In this document: positions 35,537 to 43,941 of the stretch, in pieces
Numbering within the stretch: position 1 is the stretch's first letter
Layout of the letters: the number at the start of each line of letters is the position of its first letter
Assembly (NCBI RefSeq): GCF_030540765.1
Contig: NZ_JAUOEL010000002.1
Span: forward strand, 186,001 to 250,000
From: Flavivirga jejuensis
Lineage (GTDB): Bacteria > Bacteroidota > Bacteroidia > Flavobacteriales > Flavobacteriaceae
Direction: 5' to 3'
Length of the DNA stretch: 64,000 bases
Program-made: the position numbers and the translations under genes
Notes under the pieces: model-generated
What the model was told of the DNA's origin: nothing
Seen by the model: only the letters and a program-made list of their open reading frames with translations
Databases searched by the model: none

Positions 35537-36784
35537 TTAGAAAAATTTCCGTTTCTCAAACCATCTTCCAACAAAATTTAAGTTTAAAGTGATTTTATGA
35601 TAATTTTCTTCAATGAGATTATTACCAATAGTACCTTCTTTTCCGTATGAATATGAAATATTAAAATTTGTTTTATCCTTTGTTATTGGAATTCCTAAGC
35701 CTATTGAAACAAAACGACTATCTATTTGGGTTTTTGATATTTGTAAAAACCCTGTATTATAATTAAACCCAAATCTATATTTAATTTTATTCCAAGAACT
35801 GTTAAGATTTCTTTTAGAAGGATTGTAGTATTCAAGACCAAAGGCATAAATGTCTTGATCCACATAACTTTCGGTATTTTGTAATTGATTTGTATTTCCC
35901 CAAAGCAATTTTTTAAAATCAAAACTAGTAGTTATACTTTTATTTAATTGAGAAGTAATTCCAAAACCATATGCTAAAGGAAGTTCAAAATCATCTAATT
36001 CATTTTCAATGTCAGTCTCTATTGCTACTTCAACATCAGAAGATGTGACTTTATAAGAATTTCTTGTTTGAGCACCACTAAGTGATGTAGGTAATTCAAT
36101 AACTGCACCTATAGTAATCTCTCTACCCTTAATTTTTGGTAAAGTATACTGGATACCCGTTTTTAATTTAACTCCACTATAACGATTAACATCACTAATA
36201 GACACAAAAGAATTTGAATAAACTTGTGTTTCTTGGTCAATAGATCCAAAAAGAAAAGATAAATCAACACCAAGCGATAAATTTTCATCAATTTTTATAC
36301 CGCTAGATAAATAGAATTTACTTAAGCCCCCTAAACCAGTTATCCTTGTTGTATATGTGCTTGTTGATCCTTCAATATAATTCTGAAGGTCAACATCATA
36401 ACCAACCTTAGTATAAGGCAAAAGCCCTAAACTCACTCCCAAACCTTTTTTAATTGGAAAGGCGATGGCGAAATGTGATATATTAGCATCATTCGTTTTA
36501 TCACTAGTATTATCTGTTTTAATTTCAGAAAACACCCCATTAATACCAAACTCATATAAAAATGAATTCTGCTCCATATTCCCCAGGTTTGCAGGATTAT
36601 AGATGTTGATTTCACTTATGTTCTTTTGAGCAAATCCAGTATTACCTAAACCTGTTAAACCTCCAGTTGCCGTTTTATTTTCAATACCTAAACCAAATAG
36701 AGAATACGGTGTGCTTGTACCGTTTTGTGATATTAATGCATTTGATATTAATAAAAATAATAGCAATAAAATTTGTTTTAGCAT
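35537..36784 (-). CDS. Outer-membrane porin-like protein (FadL/OmpP1-like)
   Basis: 415 aa. A signal peptide (MLKQILLLLFLLISNALIS) is followed by NGTSTPYSLFGLGIENKTAT and the NIYNPANLGNM phrase of FadL/PorV-like barrels. Many amphipathic strands follow (LGVSLGLLPYTKVGYDVDLQ, FYLSSGIKIDENLSLGVDLS, YRFGFNYNTGFLQISKTQID) and a C-terminal LNLNFVGRWFEK strand. It lies 5 bases after the DUF4270 gene, so the two are co-transcribed. The function is unknown; pairing with DUF4270 is frequent in Flavobacteria as I recall. Confidence 0.75.
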   Translation of the reverse strand: MLKQILLLLFLLISNALISQNGTSTPYSLFGLGIENKTATGGLTGLGNTGFAQKNISEINIYNPANLGNMEQNSFLYEFGINGVFSEIKTDNTSDKTNDANISHFAIAFPIKKGLGVSLGLLPYTKVGYDVDLQNYIEGSTSTYTTRITGLGGLSKFYLSSGIKIDENLSLGVDLSFLFGSIDQETQVYSNSFVSISDVNRYSGVKLKTGIQYTLPKIKGREITIGAVIELPTSLSGAQTRNSYKVTSSDVEVAIETDIENELDDFELPLAYGFGITSQLNKSITTSFDFKKLLWGNTNQLQNTESYVDQDIYAFGLEYYNPSKRNLNSSWNKIKYRFGFNYNTGFLQISKTQIDSRFVSIGLGIPITKDKTNFNISYSYGKEGTIGNNLIEENYHKITLNLNFVGRWFEKRKFF

Positions 36785-36789
36785 TTAAT

Positions 36790-38094
36790 TTAATAGTTTA
36801 AGTAATTAATCGTTAATTCAATTTCATTAGCATCAATAACAATACTATTAATCGTTTTATCATAATCAATAAATTGAATCATTAAAGCATAGTCTAAATC
36901 ATAAGTACTACTTAAAATTTCTTCAACATATCCGCCTAAATCAATGTAATAATATGTATCAGAATCGAACTCATCATCATTTTCGCTTAAGATGGCATAG
37001 CTACTACTACCACTTATAGTTGTAAGCTGATTTAATATTCTATTTTTATGGTCAACAACATAAACAGCCAAAGAATCTTTTAATGGGGTATTATCATCGT
37101 AACTCCCTTTTAATGGCTTAAAAGTTAATCCAGCACTTAAAGTTGTAGCAGTACTAGAAATCACGTTTATATTTTTAATAGAGGGAATTTCTATTCTTGA
37201 TGAAATGCCTGTGCCTGCTTGAGTGAATATTAGATCATTGGTAGCATCACTAGATATAATTGTTTCATAATCTTCAAAATCACCTATTGTTGATGATCTT
37301 GTTTTTATAGCGTTAAATTGATAGTTAGATTCAGAAATAAGAAAATCTATATAATAACTATTGTCTTCACTATCGCCATCATCAACAGTATAAAATAATC
37401 GCATACTCGAATTATTTTCTGTACCTGTAGCTGTTGATGCTTTAAACCCTAAAATATGACTATTTGATAATGTATCAGGAATAATGGTAAACCCATCAAA
37501 AAATTGGGTAAAATCATCAGAATTATTAATATCATTATCTAAAATCTTATCAAAAATTTCTTTACCTAATGCGTCACTTATAGGAATATATAACGAATCT
37601 GTCTCTCTATTTGGTCGTGGTGTAAAGGTTAATTCACCTAGCAGTTCATTCGAGTCATATTTTACTTTCGAAGTATTATAAAAAGCATCGTCATCATCGG
37701 GTGTTACAGCTTCCAAAAGCCGATGTACTTTATATGTTTGAACTTGCGTTGTATCACCATAATAATAGCGATCATAATTCAAAATAACTCCTATAGAATC
37801 ATAAACAGCTTCACTATCAATCGAAAAATCTGAATTTACAACTTGAAGATAAGACTGAGCCGTAGTATACCCTAAATCACTATCAAACACAGCACCCAAT
37901 AAAATACGCTCTGTATTAGACGTTACTAATGAATCTAATTTAAAAGTGCCCGATTTTATAGAAAAAGTATCAATAATTTTTACCTGTACATTGTTCTCTA
38001 TAAAATCAGTTCCTACTGGATAATTTTTTACCTCTTCTGAAGAACAAGATGAGAATAGAACAACATACATTATACTAATAATTATAAATCTCAT
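36790..38094 (-). CDS. DUF4270 lipoprotein
   Basis: 434 aa. A lipobox signal (MRFIIISIMYVVLFSSC) is followed by SSEEVKNYPVGTDFIENN and the family layout: GTFKLDSLVTSNTERILLGA, FDSDLGYTTAQSYLQV, beta-sandwich repeats, and a final VIDANEIELTINYLNY strand. The function of DUF4270 is unknown; it is a large surface or periplasmic lipoprotein. It is the first gene of a two-gene operon with the outer-membrane barrel and is divergent from the Kelch lipoprotein gene at 38371. Confidence 0.85.
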   Translation of the reverse strand: MRFIIISIMYVVLFSSCSSEEVKNYPVGTDFIENNVQVKIIDTFSIKSGTFKLDSLVTSNTERILLGAVFDSDLGYTTAQSYLQVVNSDFSIDSEAVYDSIGVILNYDRYYYGDTTQVQTYKVHRLLEAVTPDDDDAFYNTSKVKYDSNELLGELTFTPRPNRETDSLYIPISDALGKEIFDKILDNDINNSDDFTQFFDGFTIIPDTLSNSHILGFKASTATGTENNSSMRLFYTVDDGDSEDNSYYIDFLISESNYQFNAIKTRSSTIGDFEDYETIISSDATNDLIFTQAGTGISSRIEIPSIKNINVISSTATTLSAGLTFKPLKGSYDDNTPLKDSLAVYVVDHKNRILNQLTTISGSSSYAILSENDDEFDSDTYYYIDLGGYVEEILSSTYDLDYALMIQFIDYDKTINSIVIDANEIELTINYLNY

Positions 38095-38299
38095 TTTATT
38101 TTTTAAGCGAAAGTATTGTGATAAGACGTATGATGATATATAAAATATACGAACACAGCTATTTTGTAGATAACCTTGCTAAATAAATGTTAAATGACTG
38201 AAAATGAGAAACCATTAAAGTTTGTCGATGTTTTTCATCAATAAGGCGATAAAAAATCCCTGTTGGTCTATTTCATACATTTTCCCATTTAATTGGGTA

Positions 38300-38307
38300 T
38301 AGATTTG
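38300..38307 (+). promoter_or_regulatory. Candidate -7 box of the Kelch gene
   Basis: TAGATTTG fits TAnnTTTG and lies 63 bases before the Kelch start codon. Just before it is CCCATTTAATTGGG, a short palindrome with arms CCCA/TGGG. Confidence 0.45.
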
Positions 38308-38370
38308 TGTAAGATTAAAAGAAATTATTTTATAAATGGTTTACAACAAGAACCTAATTAATAAATTAAA

Positions 38371-39372
38371 ATGACAAAGATGAGTTTAATAAAAAAAAGT
38401 AGCCTTTTATTTTTATCAACAATATTTATATTGGCTGTTGGCTGCAGTGATGATGATGATGATGATGAGTATGGTAATTGGGTTGAAAGCTCAACGTTTG
38501 ATGGGAATTCACGATCAAATGCCGTGAGTTTTACCGTAGGTACTAAGGGATATTTAATAACAGGTTATGATGGAGATGATTATTTGTCTGATACCTGGGA
38601 ATACAATTCTGATGACGACTATTGGACGAGAAAAGAACCTTTTCCAGGAGTTGCTAGAAGTGGCGCTGTTGGCTTTTCTATAAATGGGAAAGGATATATA
38701 GGTACTGGATATGATGGAGATAATGAATTAAAAGATTTTTGGGAATACAATCCCGATACTGATACATGGGAACAAAAGGCAGACTTTCCAGGTACAGAAA
38801 GGTATGGAGCTATAGGATTTTCAGTTGGAGGCTATGGATATATTGGTACTGGATATGATGGTAGTGAGCAAAAAGATTTTTGGAAATATAATGTTTCAAC
38901 AGATTCATGGGAACAAAGTGTAGGATTTGGAGGAGAAAAACGTAAAGACGCCTCGGTATTCATTATTAATGATGTGGCATACATAGGATTAGGTATTAAT
39001 GATGGTGCATACGTGGAAGATTTTTATTCTTTTGATGGAACTACCTGGACTCGCTTAACAGATTTAGACGACGACGATGATGATGATGATGATTACGAAA
39101 TTTTATTAAGTAGTGGCGTTGGTTTTTCAATGAACGGTAAAGGATATATTACTACAGGAATATCAAGTAGTATAACAACCGAAAGTTGGGTATACACCCC
39201 AGAAACAGATACTTGGGATGAGGTACCTTATTTTGAAGGGTCTGCAAGGCAAAATGCATCTGCGTTTACATTTAGCACTAAAGCATACGTGTTAATGGGT
39301 AGAAGTGGTAGTTATTATTTTGATGATGTATGGGAGTTTAGACCAGATGAATTAGAAGATGAAGATGATTAA
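38371..39372 (+). CDS. Kelch-repeat lipoprotein with poly-Asp tracts
   Basis: 333 aa. A lipobox signal (LFLSTIFILAVGC) is followed by DDDDDD. About six Kelch blades are visible, each with a G-x-x-Y-x-G-x-G or GKGYI phrase followed by W-x-Y-x-x-x-x-x-x-W: GYLITGYDGDDYLSDTWEYN, GYIGTGYDGDNELKDFWEYN, GYIGTGYDGSEQKDFWKYN, VAYIGLGINDGAYVEDFYSF and GYITTGISSSITTESWVYTP. A second run of nine Asp lies at about residue 233, inside the propeller; both runs come from GAT/GAC microsatellites, so length variation is possible. A hairpin terminator follows at 39409. The gene lies between DUF4270 and a LytS/LytTR pair, which might control it. Confidence 0.85.
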   Translation: MTKMSLIKKSSLLFLSTIFILAVGCSDDDDDDEYGNWVESSTFDGNSRSNAVSFTVGTKGYLITGYDGDDYLSDTWEYNSDDDYWTRKEPFPGVARSGAVGFSINGKGYIGTGYDGDNELKDFWEYNPDTDTWEQKADFPGTERYGAIGFSVGGYGYIGTGYDGSEQKDFWKYNVSTDSWEQSVGFGGEKRKDASVFIINDVAYIGLGINDGAYVEDFYSFDGTTWTRLTDLDDDDDDDDDYEILLSSGVGFSMNGKGYITTGISSSITTESWVYTPETDTWDEVPYFEGSARQNASAFTFSTKAYVLMGRSGSYYFDDVWEFRPDELEDEDD

Positions 39373-39408
39373 TTGATTAATTGATAAAGTAGTTTTTGAA
39401 TCATTAAA

Positions 39409-39465
39409 CAGAGTTGAATATTGAAAATGACTTATCATGAAAAGGATTATTCAACTTTGTTTTTT
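39409..39465 (+). terminator. Intrinsic terminator after the Kelch gene
   Basis: CAGAGTTGAAT (39409) pairs with ATTCAACTTTG (39449) with one G-U, and TTTTTT follows. The loop is about 29 nt, longer than usual. Confidence 0.7.
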
Positions 39466-39528
39466 GTGAAAAAAATAAGGTTTCATTGGGAGTTTTTTAA
39501 GAGCATTTCCTAGTAATTTGCCGTTTAA

Positions 39529-40605
39529 ATGATGAATGGATTGAGCACTATATTAAAAAACCCACGCTATACAATTATTCATATATTGTTATGGACTATT
39601 TTATTTGCAACTATTGGCACTCAGCTTTATTTTAGATTCGGTTTTATTCCAAAAGATTTTTATATAAGAACTTCTATCTTAATAGGTGTCTTTTATCTAA
39701 ACTATGTTTTTTTAGTCCCTAAATTATTACTTAATAAAAAAATTATCTTATACATCGCTGTATCAAGTATTATTATTTTATTATTTATCTTTATTTTTGA
39801 GCCATTAATTCCTCGCCCAAGAACACGTCCTTTATTAAGTAGAATACCAAACCCTACAGGTTTAGGTTTAGACTTTGAAAAAAACAAAAAGAGCATAGGT
39901 TTTATAAAACCTTTCCATTCATCATTCTCATTACTCCTATTCATTGCTTTAAGCACTAGTGTTCGATTAGTTTCTGGATGGTATAAAACAGAAAAACAAA
40001 GAACACAAGTCGAGTCTCAAAAAATAAATTCTGAATTATTATTTTTAAAAGCCCAATTAAACCCCCATTTTTTATTCAATACTTTAAATAGTATTTATTC
40101 ATTAGCAAATAAAAAATCAGACAATACAACAATCGCTATAGTAACACTCTCAGAGTTAATGCGCTATATGATTTATGAAGCCAATGCCAACTTTGTTCCT
40201 TTAAAAAAAGAAATAGATCACATCCAAAACTACATAGCATTACAGCTACTTCGTTTAAAAGATTCAAGCGGAGTAAGAGTAAATGTGCATGGTAATTTAA
40301 ATTATAAAATTGAGCCTTTATTATTAATCTCTTTTATTGAGAATGCATTTAAATACGGAACTGACTTTAAAGGAAAAACAAATATTCTAATTAAAATTTC
40401 AATAGAAAACAAAGCGTTAAACTTATACGTTTATAACACATCTTCACCAACAAAATCTAAAAATAAAAATTCAGGAATTGGTTTAGAAAACATAAAAAAT
40501 AGATTGAATTTATTATATCCAAATTCGCATACATTAAATATTGCAAATAATAAAAAATCGTATGAAGTAAATTTAGTTATAAAATTAAAAAATGTAGACG
40601 AATGA
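39529..40605 (+). CDS. LytS-type sensor histidine kinase
   Basis: 358 aa. Four hydrophobic segments in the first ~150 residues (IIHILLWTILFATIGTQLYF, TSILIGVFYLNYVFLVPKLL, IILYIAVSSIIILLFIFIFE, SFSLLLFIALSTSVRLVSG) anchor it. The His_kinase domain has LLFLKAQLNPHFLFNTLNSI with phospho-acceptor His180. The ATPase part has LLISFIENAFKYGTD and GIGLENIKNRLNLLYP. It would phosphorylate the LytTR regulator that overlaps its 3' end by 4 bases. The signal is unknown; nearby Kelch and DUF4270 genes are possible targets. Confidence 0.93.
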   Translation: MMNGLSTILKNPRYTIIHILLWTILFATIGTQLYFRFGFIPKDFYIRTSILIGVFYLNYVFLVPKLLLNKKIILYIAVSSIIILLFIFIFEPLIPRPRTRPLLSRIPNPTGLGLDFEKNKKSIGFIKPFHSSFSLLLFIALSTSVRLVSGWYKTEKQRTQVESQKINSELLFLKAQLNPHFLFNTLNSIYSLANKKSDNTTIAIVTLSELMRYMIYEANANFVPLKKEIDHIQNYIALQLLRLKDSSGVRVNVHGNLNYKIEPLLLISFIENAFKYGTDFKGKTNILIKISIENKALNLYVYNTSSPTKSKNKNSGIGLENIKNRLNLLYPNSHTLNIANNKKSYEVNLVIKLKNVDE

Positions 40606-41312
40606 CATGTATAATCATAGATGATGAGCCACTTGCTTTAGAACTATTAGAAGATTTTATTTCTAAAATTTCATTTTTAGAATTAGTGGCATCATGTTCA
40701 AATGGGTTTGAGGCAACGGCAGTTTTGCAAGATCATAAAATTGAATTAATATTTACAGATATTGAAATGCCAGACTTTTCTGGAATAGATATTATTAAAT
40801 CTTTAGACCATAAACCCATGTTTATCTTTACAACAGCGTATTCTCATTATGCTGTCGAAGGCTTTAATTTATCTGCTATAGATTACCTTGTAAAACCAAT
40901 ACCATTTCATCGTTTTTTAAAAGCAGCTACAAGAGCTCAGAATACTTTAAACTTAAGGCAAGAAGAAGAATCTGGTAAAGTAGTAAATGAAGAATCAACA
41001 TGTGGTTTTATTTTTGTAAAATCAGAATATGAAAACCTAAAAGTTAATTTAGAAGAAATAAAGTACATTGAAGGCTTAAAAGATTATGTGAAGATTTATA
41101 TAAATGCAGATAAACCCATTTTAACCTTAAGCACTTTAAAAAAGTTTGCAAATAGATTAGGGCAAACTAATTTTATTAGAGTGCATAAATCTTTTATTGT
41201 ATCCTTAAAGCATATACATTCTGTGCAAAGGAATAGAATTATTATTGATGAAAAAAGAATTCCAATAGGATTAAATTATAAGGATGAGTTTATTAAAAAA
41301 ATTGAAAGCTAA
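40602..41312 (+). CDS. LytTR response regulator
   Basis: 236 aa. The receiver domain has the acidic pair IIDDEP at the start, phospho-acceptor Asp53 in IFTDIEMPDFSG, and FTTAYSHYAVEGFNLSAIDY, LVKPIPFHRF near its end. The LytTR DNA-binding domain runs over the last ~100 residues (FIFVKSEYENLKVNLEEIKY, IEGLKDYVKIY, FIRVHKSFIVSLKHIHSVQR, IPIGLNYKDEF). It is translationally coupled to the kinase through an ATGA overlap. Confidence 0.95.
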   Translation: MTCIIIDDEPLALELLEDFISKISFLELVASCSNGFEATAVLQDHKIELIFTDIEMPDFSGIDIIKSLDHKPMFIFTTAYSHYAVEGFNLSAIDYLVKPIPFHRFLKAATRAQNTLNLRQEEESGKVVNEESTCGFIFVKSEYENLKVNLEEIKYIEGLKDYVKIYINADKPILTLSTLKKFANRLGQTNFIRVHKSFIVSLKHIHSVQRNRIIIDEKRIPIGLNYKDEFIKKIES

Positions 41313-41700
41313 TTTTATTACTCCACGCTTATTGGCGTAGCAGGAAAACTCAATACTTGGGAAGTTAAGTCTGCAAGACACATTAAAATTGTAAGTTGAA
41401 CCACGCCTTTGTCATGTTGCAGTATGCCCACAAATATGATGTCCAAATGATATTTGTAAAGTTTTAAAGGCTCAAAAATAATTGTTAATACAGAACCCCA
41501 GACCTTCTTTAAAAGATGTAAGTACACTGTAACTTTGTTATAACAGACTAATCCCATTTTCTGTATTGAACTTGCCAGTGCTGAACTTGTTTCAGTATTT
41601 CAGTATTTAACAAGATTTAGGCTTAACACCTTTTATTTCTCAATATCCCAATGTATAACAAATTTGTATTTCAAATAATTTCTATTATAAAAACTAATTA
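41313..41700. repeat. Repeat-derived gap before tetR
   Basis: 41411-41522 is the inverted partner of 9615-9722. 41568-41645 is an inverted partial copy of the CCACG-repeat family (TGAACTTGCCAGTGCTGAAC, TTGTTTCAGTATTTCAGTAT, ending CACCTTTTATT). A short reverse open frame across the first part has no support and is not counted. Confidence 0.65.
41568..41645 (-). repeat. CCACG-hairpin repeat, copy 4 (partial, inverted)
   Basis: The minus strand reads AAAAGGTGTTAAGCCTAAAT ... AAATACTGAAATACTGAAAC, then AAGTTCAGCACTGGCAAGTT, matching the middle of copy 2 including its duplicated ATACTGAA. The CCACG hairpin end is absent. Confidence 0.7.
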
Positions 41701-41722
41701 AATGTTAAAATACTTTTTATTT

Positions 41723-41738
41723 CTAAACGATTGTTTAG
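41723..41738. promoter_or_regulatory. TetR operator at the tetR promoter
   Basis: CTAAACGATTGTTTAG is a palindrome with arms CTAAAC/GTTTAG, 22 bases before the tetR start codon. The same motif recurs before the next gene at 42341-42362, which supports its being the binding site of this TetR. Confidence 0.75.
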
Positions 41739-41760
41739 TTTTGTTCTGTAATTAGAAATA

Positions 41761-42324
41761 ATGCCAAGAAAAAAAGAATATATAGACGATGAAGTTATTG
41801 AAAAAGCGATGAATCTATTTTGGAAAAATGGCTACATAGGAACATCCATCCAAATGCTTGAAAAAGAAATGGGCATAAACAAATTTTCTATTTACTCAAG
41901 TTTTGGTAATAAACGTGGATTGTTCCTCGAAAGTTTAAAGTGTTATAAAACAAAAGTAAGTGTTATTCTGGAAAAATTTGAAAACGGAACAAATGGCGTT
42001 AAAGACATTAAACAATTCTTTTATGACTCTATTGATGTTAATTATAAAGGTAACAATCAAAAAGGGTGTTTAGTAACTAATACATATAATGAATTTTCAG
42101 ATAAAGAAGACCAATTAATAAAAGAGCAAATGGGTTTTTTTATGAATAAGCTTAAAAAATTAATGATTGAAAAATTAAAAATGGATACTACAAAAGATGA
42201 AGAAACGGTAATAAAACAAGCCAATTTTTTATTATTAGCTAAACATGGTCTTGCTGCAGCATCTAGAGTAAATAGTAAAAAAGAAATTGAAGATTATATA
42301 GAAATGACATTTAAAAATATATAA
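41761..42324 (+). CDS. TetR/AcrR-family repressor
   Basis: 187 aa. The N-terminal helix-turn-helix is AMNLFWKNGYIGTSIQMLEK followed by EMGINKFSIYSSFGNKRGLF, the usual TetR recognition region. The C-terminal ligand domain has NQKGCLVTNTYNEF and a helical tail. It probably represses itself and the AhpD-like and peroxiredoxin-like genes that follow, because its promoter and that of the next gene carry the same palindrome. The inducer is unknown; the neighbours suggest peroxide or an electrophile. Confidence 0.93.
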   Translation: MPRKKEYIDDEVIEKAMNLFWKNGYIGTSIQMLEKEMGINKFSIYSSFGNKRGLFLESLKCYKTKVSVILEKFENGTNGVKDIKQFFYDSIDVNYKGNNQKGCLVTNTYNEFSDKEDQLIKEQMGFFMNKLKKLMIEKLKMDTTKDEETVIKQANFLLLAKHGLAAASRVNSKKEIEDYIEMTFKNI

Positions 42325-42340
42325 ACATTTTTTTACCCTA

Positions 42341-42362
42341 TAACTAAACGATCATTTAGTTA
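42341..42362. promoter_or_regulatory. TetR operator before the AhpD-like gene
   Basis: Arms TAACTAAA and TTTAGTTA (8 bp each) around CGATCA, 36 bases upstream of the start codon. The inner CTAAACGAT half is the same as in the operator at 41723. Confidence 0.78.
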
Positions 42363-42397
42363 TTATCAATATTAATAATAAATTAAAAACAGAAATT

Positions 42398-42946
42398 ATG
42401 ACAACTTTAAAAGTTCACAACATTGAAACAGCACCAGAAAGTAGCAAAACATTATTAGAAAATTCTCAAAAAGCTTACGGTATGATTCCTGGTTTACATG
42501 GGGTATTAGCAGGGGCTCCTAACACTCTTAATGCATACCAAACCTTACACGAATTATTTGTTAATTCATCATTTAATGAGGAAGAATTAACCGTTGTATG
42601 GCAAACCATAAACGTAGAACATGCTTGTCACTATTGTGTGCCTGCACACACAGGAATTGCAAAAATGATGAAAGTTGATGATGCTATAACAGAAGCATTG
42701 CGTAACGAAACACCTCTTGAAAATGCAAAATTAGAAACCTTGCGTACTATGACATTAACCATTGTTCGTAATCGTGGACACGTAACACCAGAAGATTTAG
42801 AAGCATTTTATACAGCTGGTTATGGAGAACAACAACTATTAGAAATTATCTTAGGACTATCTCAAAAAGTAATTAGCAACTATACCAACCATATTGCAAA
42901 TACACCTATAGATACTCCTTTTCAACCTTTTGCTTGGAAAAAATAG
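42398..42946 (+). CDS. Carboxymuconolactone decarboxylase/AhpD-like protein
   Basis: 182 aa. The AhpD core is clear: EEELTVVWQTINVEHACHYC, VPAHTGIAKMMKVDD, with the redox CxxC at Cys77-Cys80 and a histidine at 84. This family reduces peroxides through the CxxC pair, with partners that differ between species. It follows tetR with an operator in front. A small mobile repeat lies between it and the peroxiredoxin-like gene downstream. Confidence 0.88.
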   Translation: MTTLKVHNIETAPESSKTLLENSQKAYGMIPGLHGVLAGAPNTLNAYQTLHELFVNSSFNEEELTVVWQTINVEHACHYCVPAHTGIAKMMKVDDAITEALRNETPLENAKLETLRTMTLTIVRNRGHVTPEDLEAFYTAGYGEQQLLEIILGLSQKVISNYTNHIANTPIDTPFQPFAWKK

Positions 42947-42981
42947 AAATGTAGTTATCACAAACTGCATATTAATAGCTG

Positions 42982-43179
42982 TAAAGAGACTGTCTAAAAA
43001 AGGGTATTCTGAATATTACCTTCTAAACAAAGTATATTTTGTTTAGAAGGTAAAAGCGAAGCCGTAAAGAATTTCTAAAAAATTTAATGTTTTGATTTTT
43101 CACTTCGTTCTCAATGACACTCCCCCCCTTTTGCAAACATAGGTTGGCAAAGTTCATCACTTTTTAGACAGACTCTTTA
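42982..43179 (+). mobile_element. MITE-like element, copy D of the dispersed repeat family
   Basis: 198 bp. Left end TAAAGAGACTGTCTAAAAA and right end (reverse strand) TAAAGAGTCTGTCTAAAAA differ at one base. Inside is a perfect 15-bp hairpin, TACCTTCTAAACAAA / TTTGTTTAGAAGGTA (43017-43052), then AAAGCGAAGCC and GCAAACATAGGTTGGC. It has no coding capacity. Confidence 0.8.
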
Positions 43180-43208
43180 TTAAAATTAAAAAAACCTGAA
43201 ACAAATTT

Positions 43209-43874
43209 ATGGAAACTAAAGATTCACAAAGACCATTAGAAAACAAATTAAATAAGCGAAAAACAGATACAGCAAAGCATGCATCTACAGATAAAAAGCA
43301 AATTTATGCAGAAGGTCTAAAAGTACTAAAAGAAAGTAATATTGTATTAAACGCATTGCAAGTTGGAGACACGGCATTAAATTTTGAGCTTCCAAATGCA
43401 TCTGGTAAACATGTAACTTTATATAATCAACTTAAAAAAGGACCAGTAATTTTAATGTGGTATCGTGGAGGGTGGTGTCCATATTGCAATATAACACTTC
43501 AGCACATGCAGCAATCGCTTACCGAGTTTAAAAAATATAATGCAAACTTATTGGCAATTACGCCAGAAGTACCAGACAGTTCGATTTCTACAAAAGAAAA
43601 ACACCAATTGCAATTTGAAGTTTTAAGTGATGTTGACAATGTTGTTGCCAGATACTACAAAGTGGTTCATAAATTGACAAATGCTGTAGCCAATGTATAT
43701 GAAAAAAACTTTGGATTGAGTGATTATAATGGTAACACCAAAGGAGAATTACCATTGGCAGTAACCTATATAATAGGACAAGATAAAATTATTAAATATG
43801 CCTTTTTAGATGCTGATTATAGAAATAGAGCAGAACCTAAAGATTTAATAGAAATCTTAAAAGAAATAAAATGA
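43209..43874 (+). CDS. Peroxiredoxin-like (AhpC/TSA family) protein
   Basis: 221 aa. The active-site region is PVILMWYRGGWCPYCNITLQ with Cys90 and Cys93, a CxxC peroxiredoxin-like arrangement. NLLAITPEVPDSS and FEVLSDVDNVVARYY follow, and there is a charged N-terminal extension of about 45 residues before the thioredoxin fold. It probably reduces organic or hydrogen peroxides. It lies 262 bases after the AhpD-like gene, with the MITE-like element between them, so a former operon may now need a separate promoter. Confidence 0.88.
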   Translation: METKDSQRPLENKLNKRKTDTAKHASTDKKQIYAEGLKVLKESNIVLNALQVGDTALNFELPNASGKHVTLYNQLKKGPVILMWYRGGWCPYCNITLQHMQQSLTEFKKYNANLLAITPEVPDSSISTKEKHQLQFEVLSDVDNVVARYYKVVHKLTNAVANVYEKNFGLSDYNGNTKGELPLAVTYIIGQDKIIKYAFLDADYRNRAEPKDLIEILKEIK

Positions 43875-43941
43875 AAAACATGATTGATCAAATTATCAAT
43901 ATTTGTGTACACACGGTGATCCCCAAGGGTCGGGGAATTCT

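Noticed and set aside
41318-41557. A 79-aa reverse frame after the LytTR gene.
   Set aside because: It runs through a dispersed repeat with an inverted partner at 9615-9722, so it is repeat-derived.
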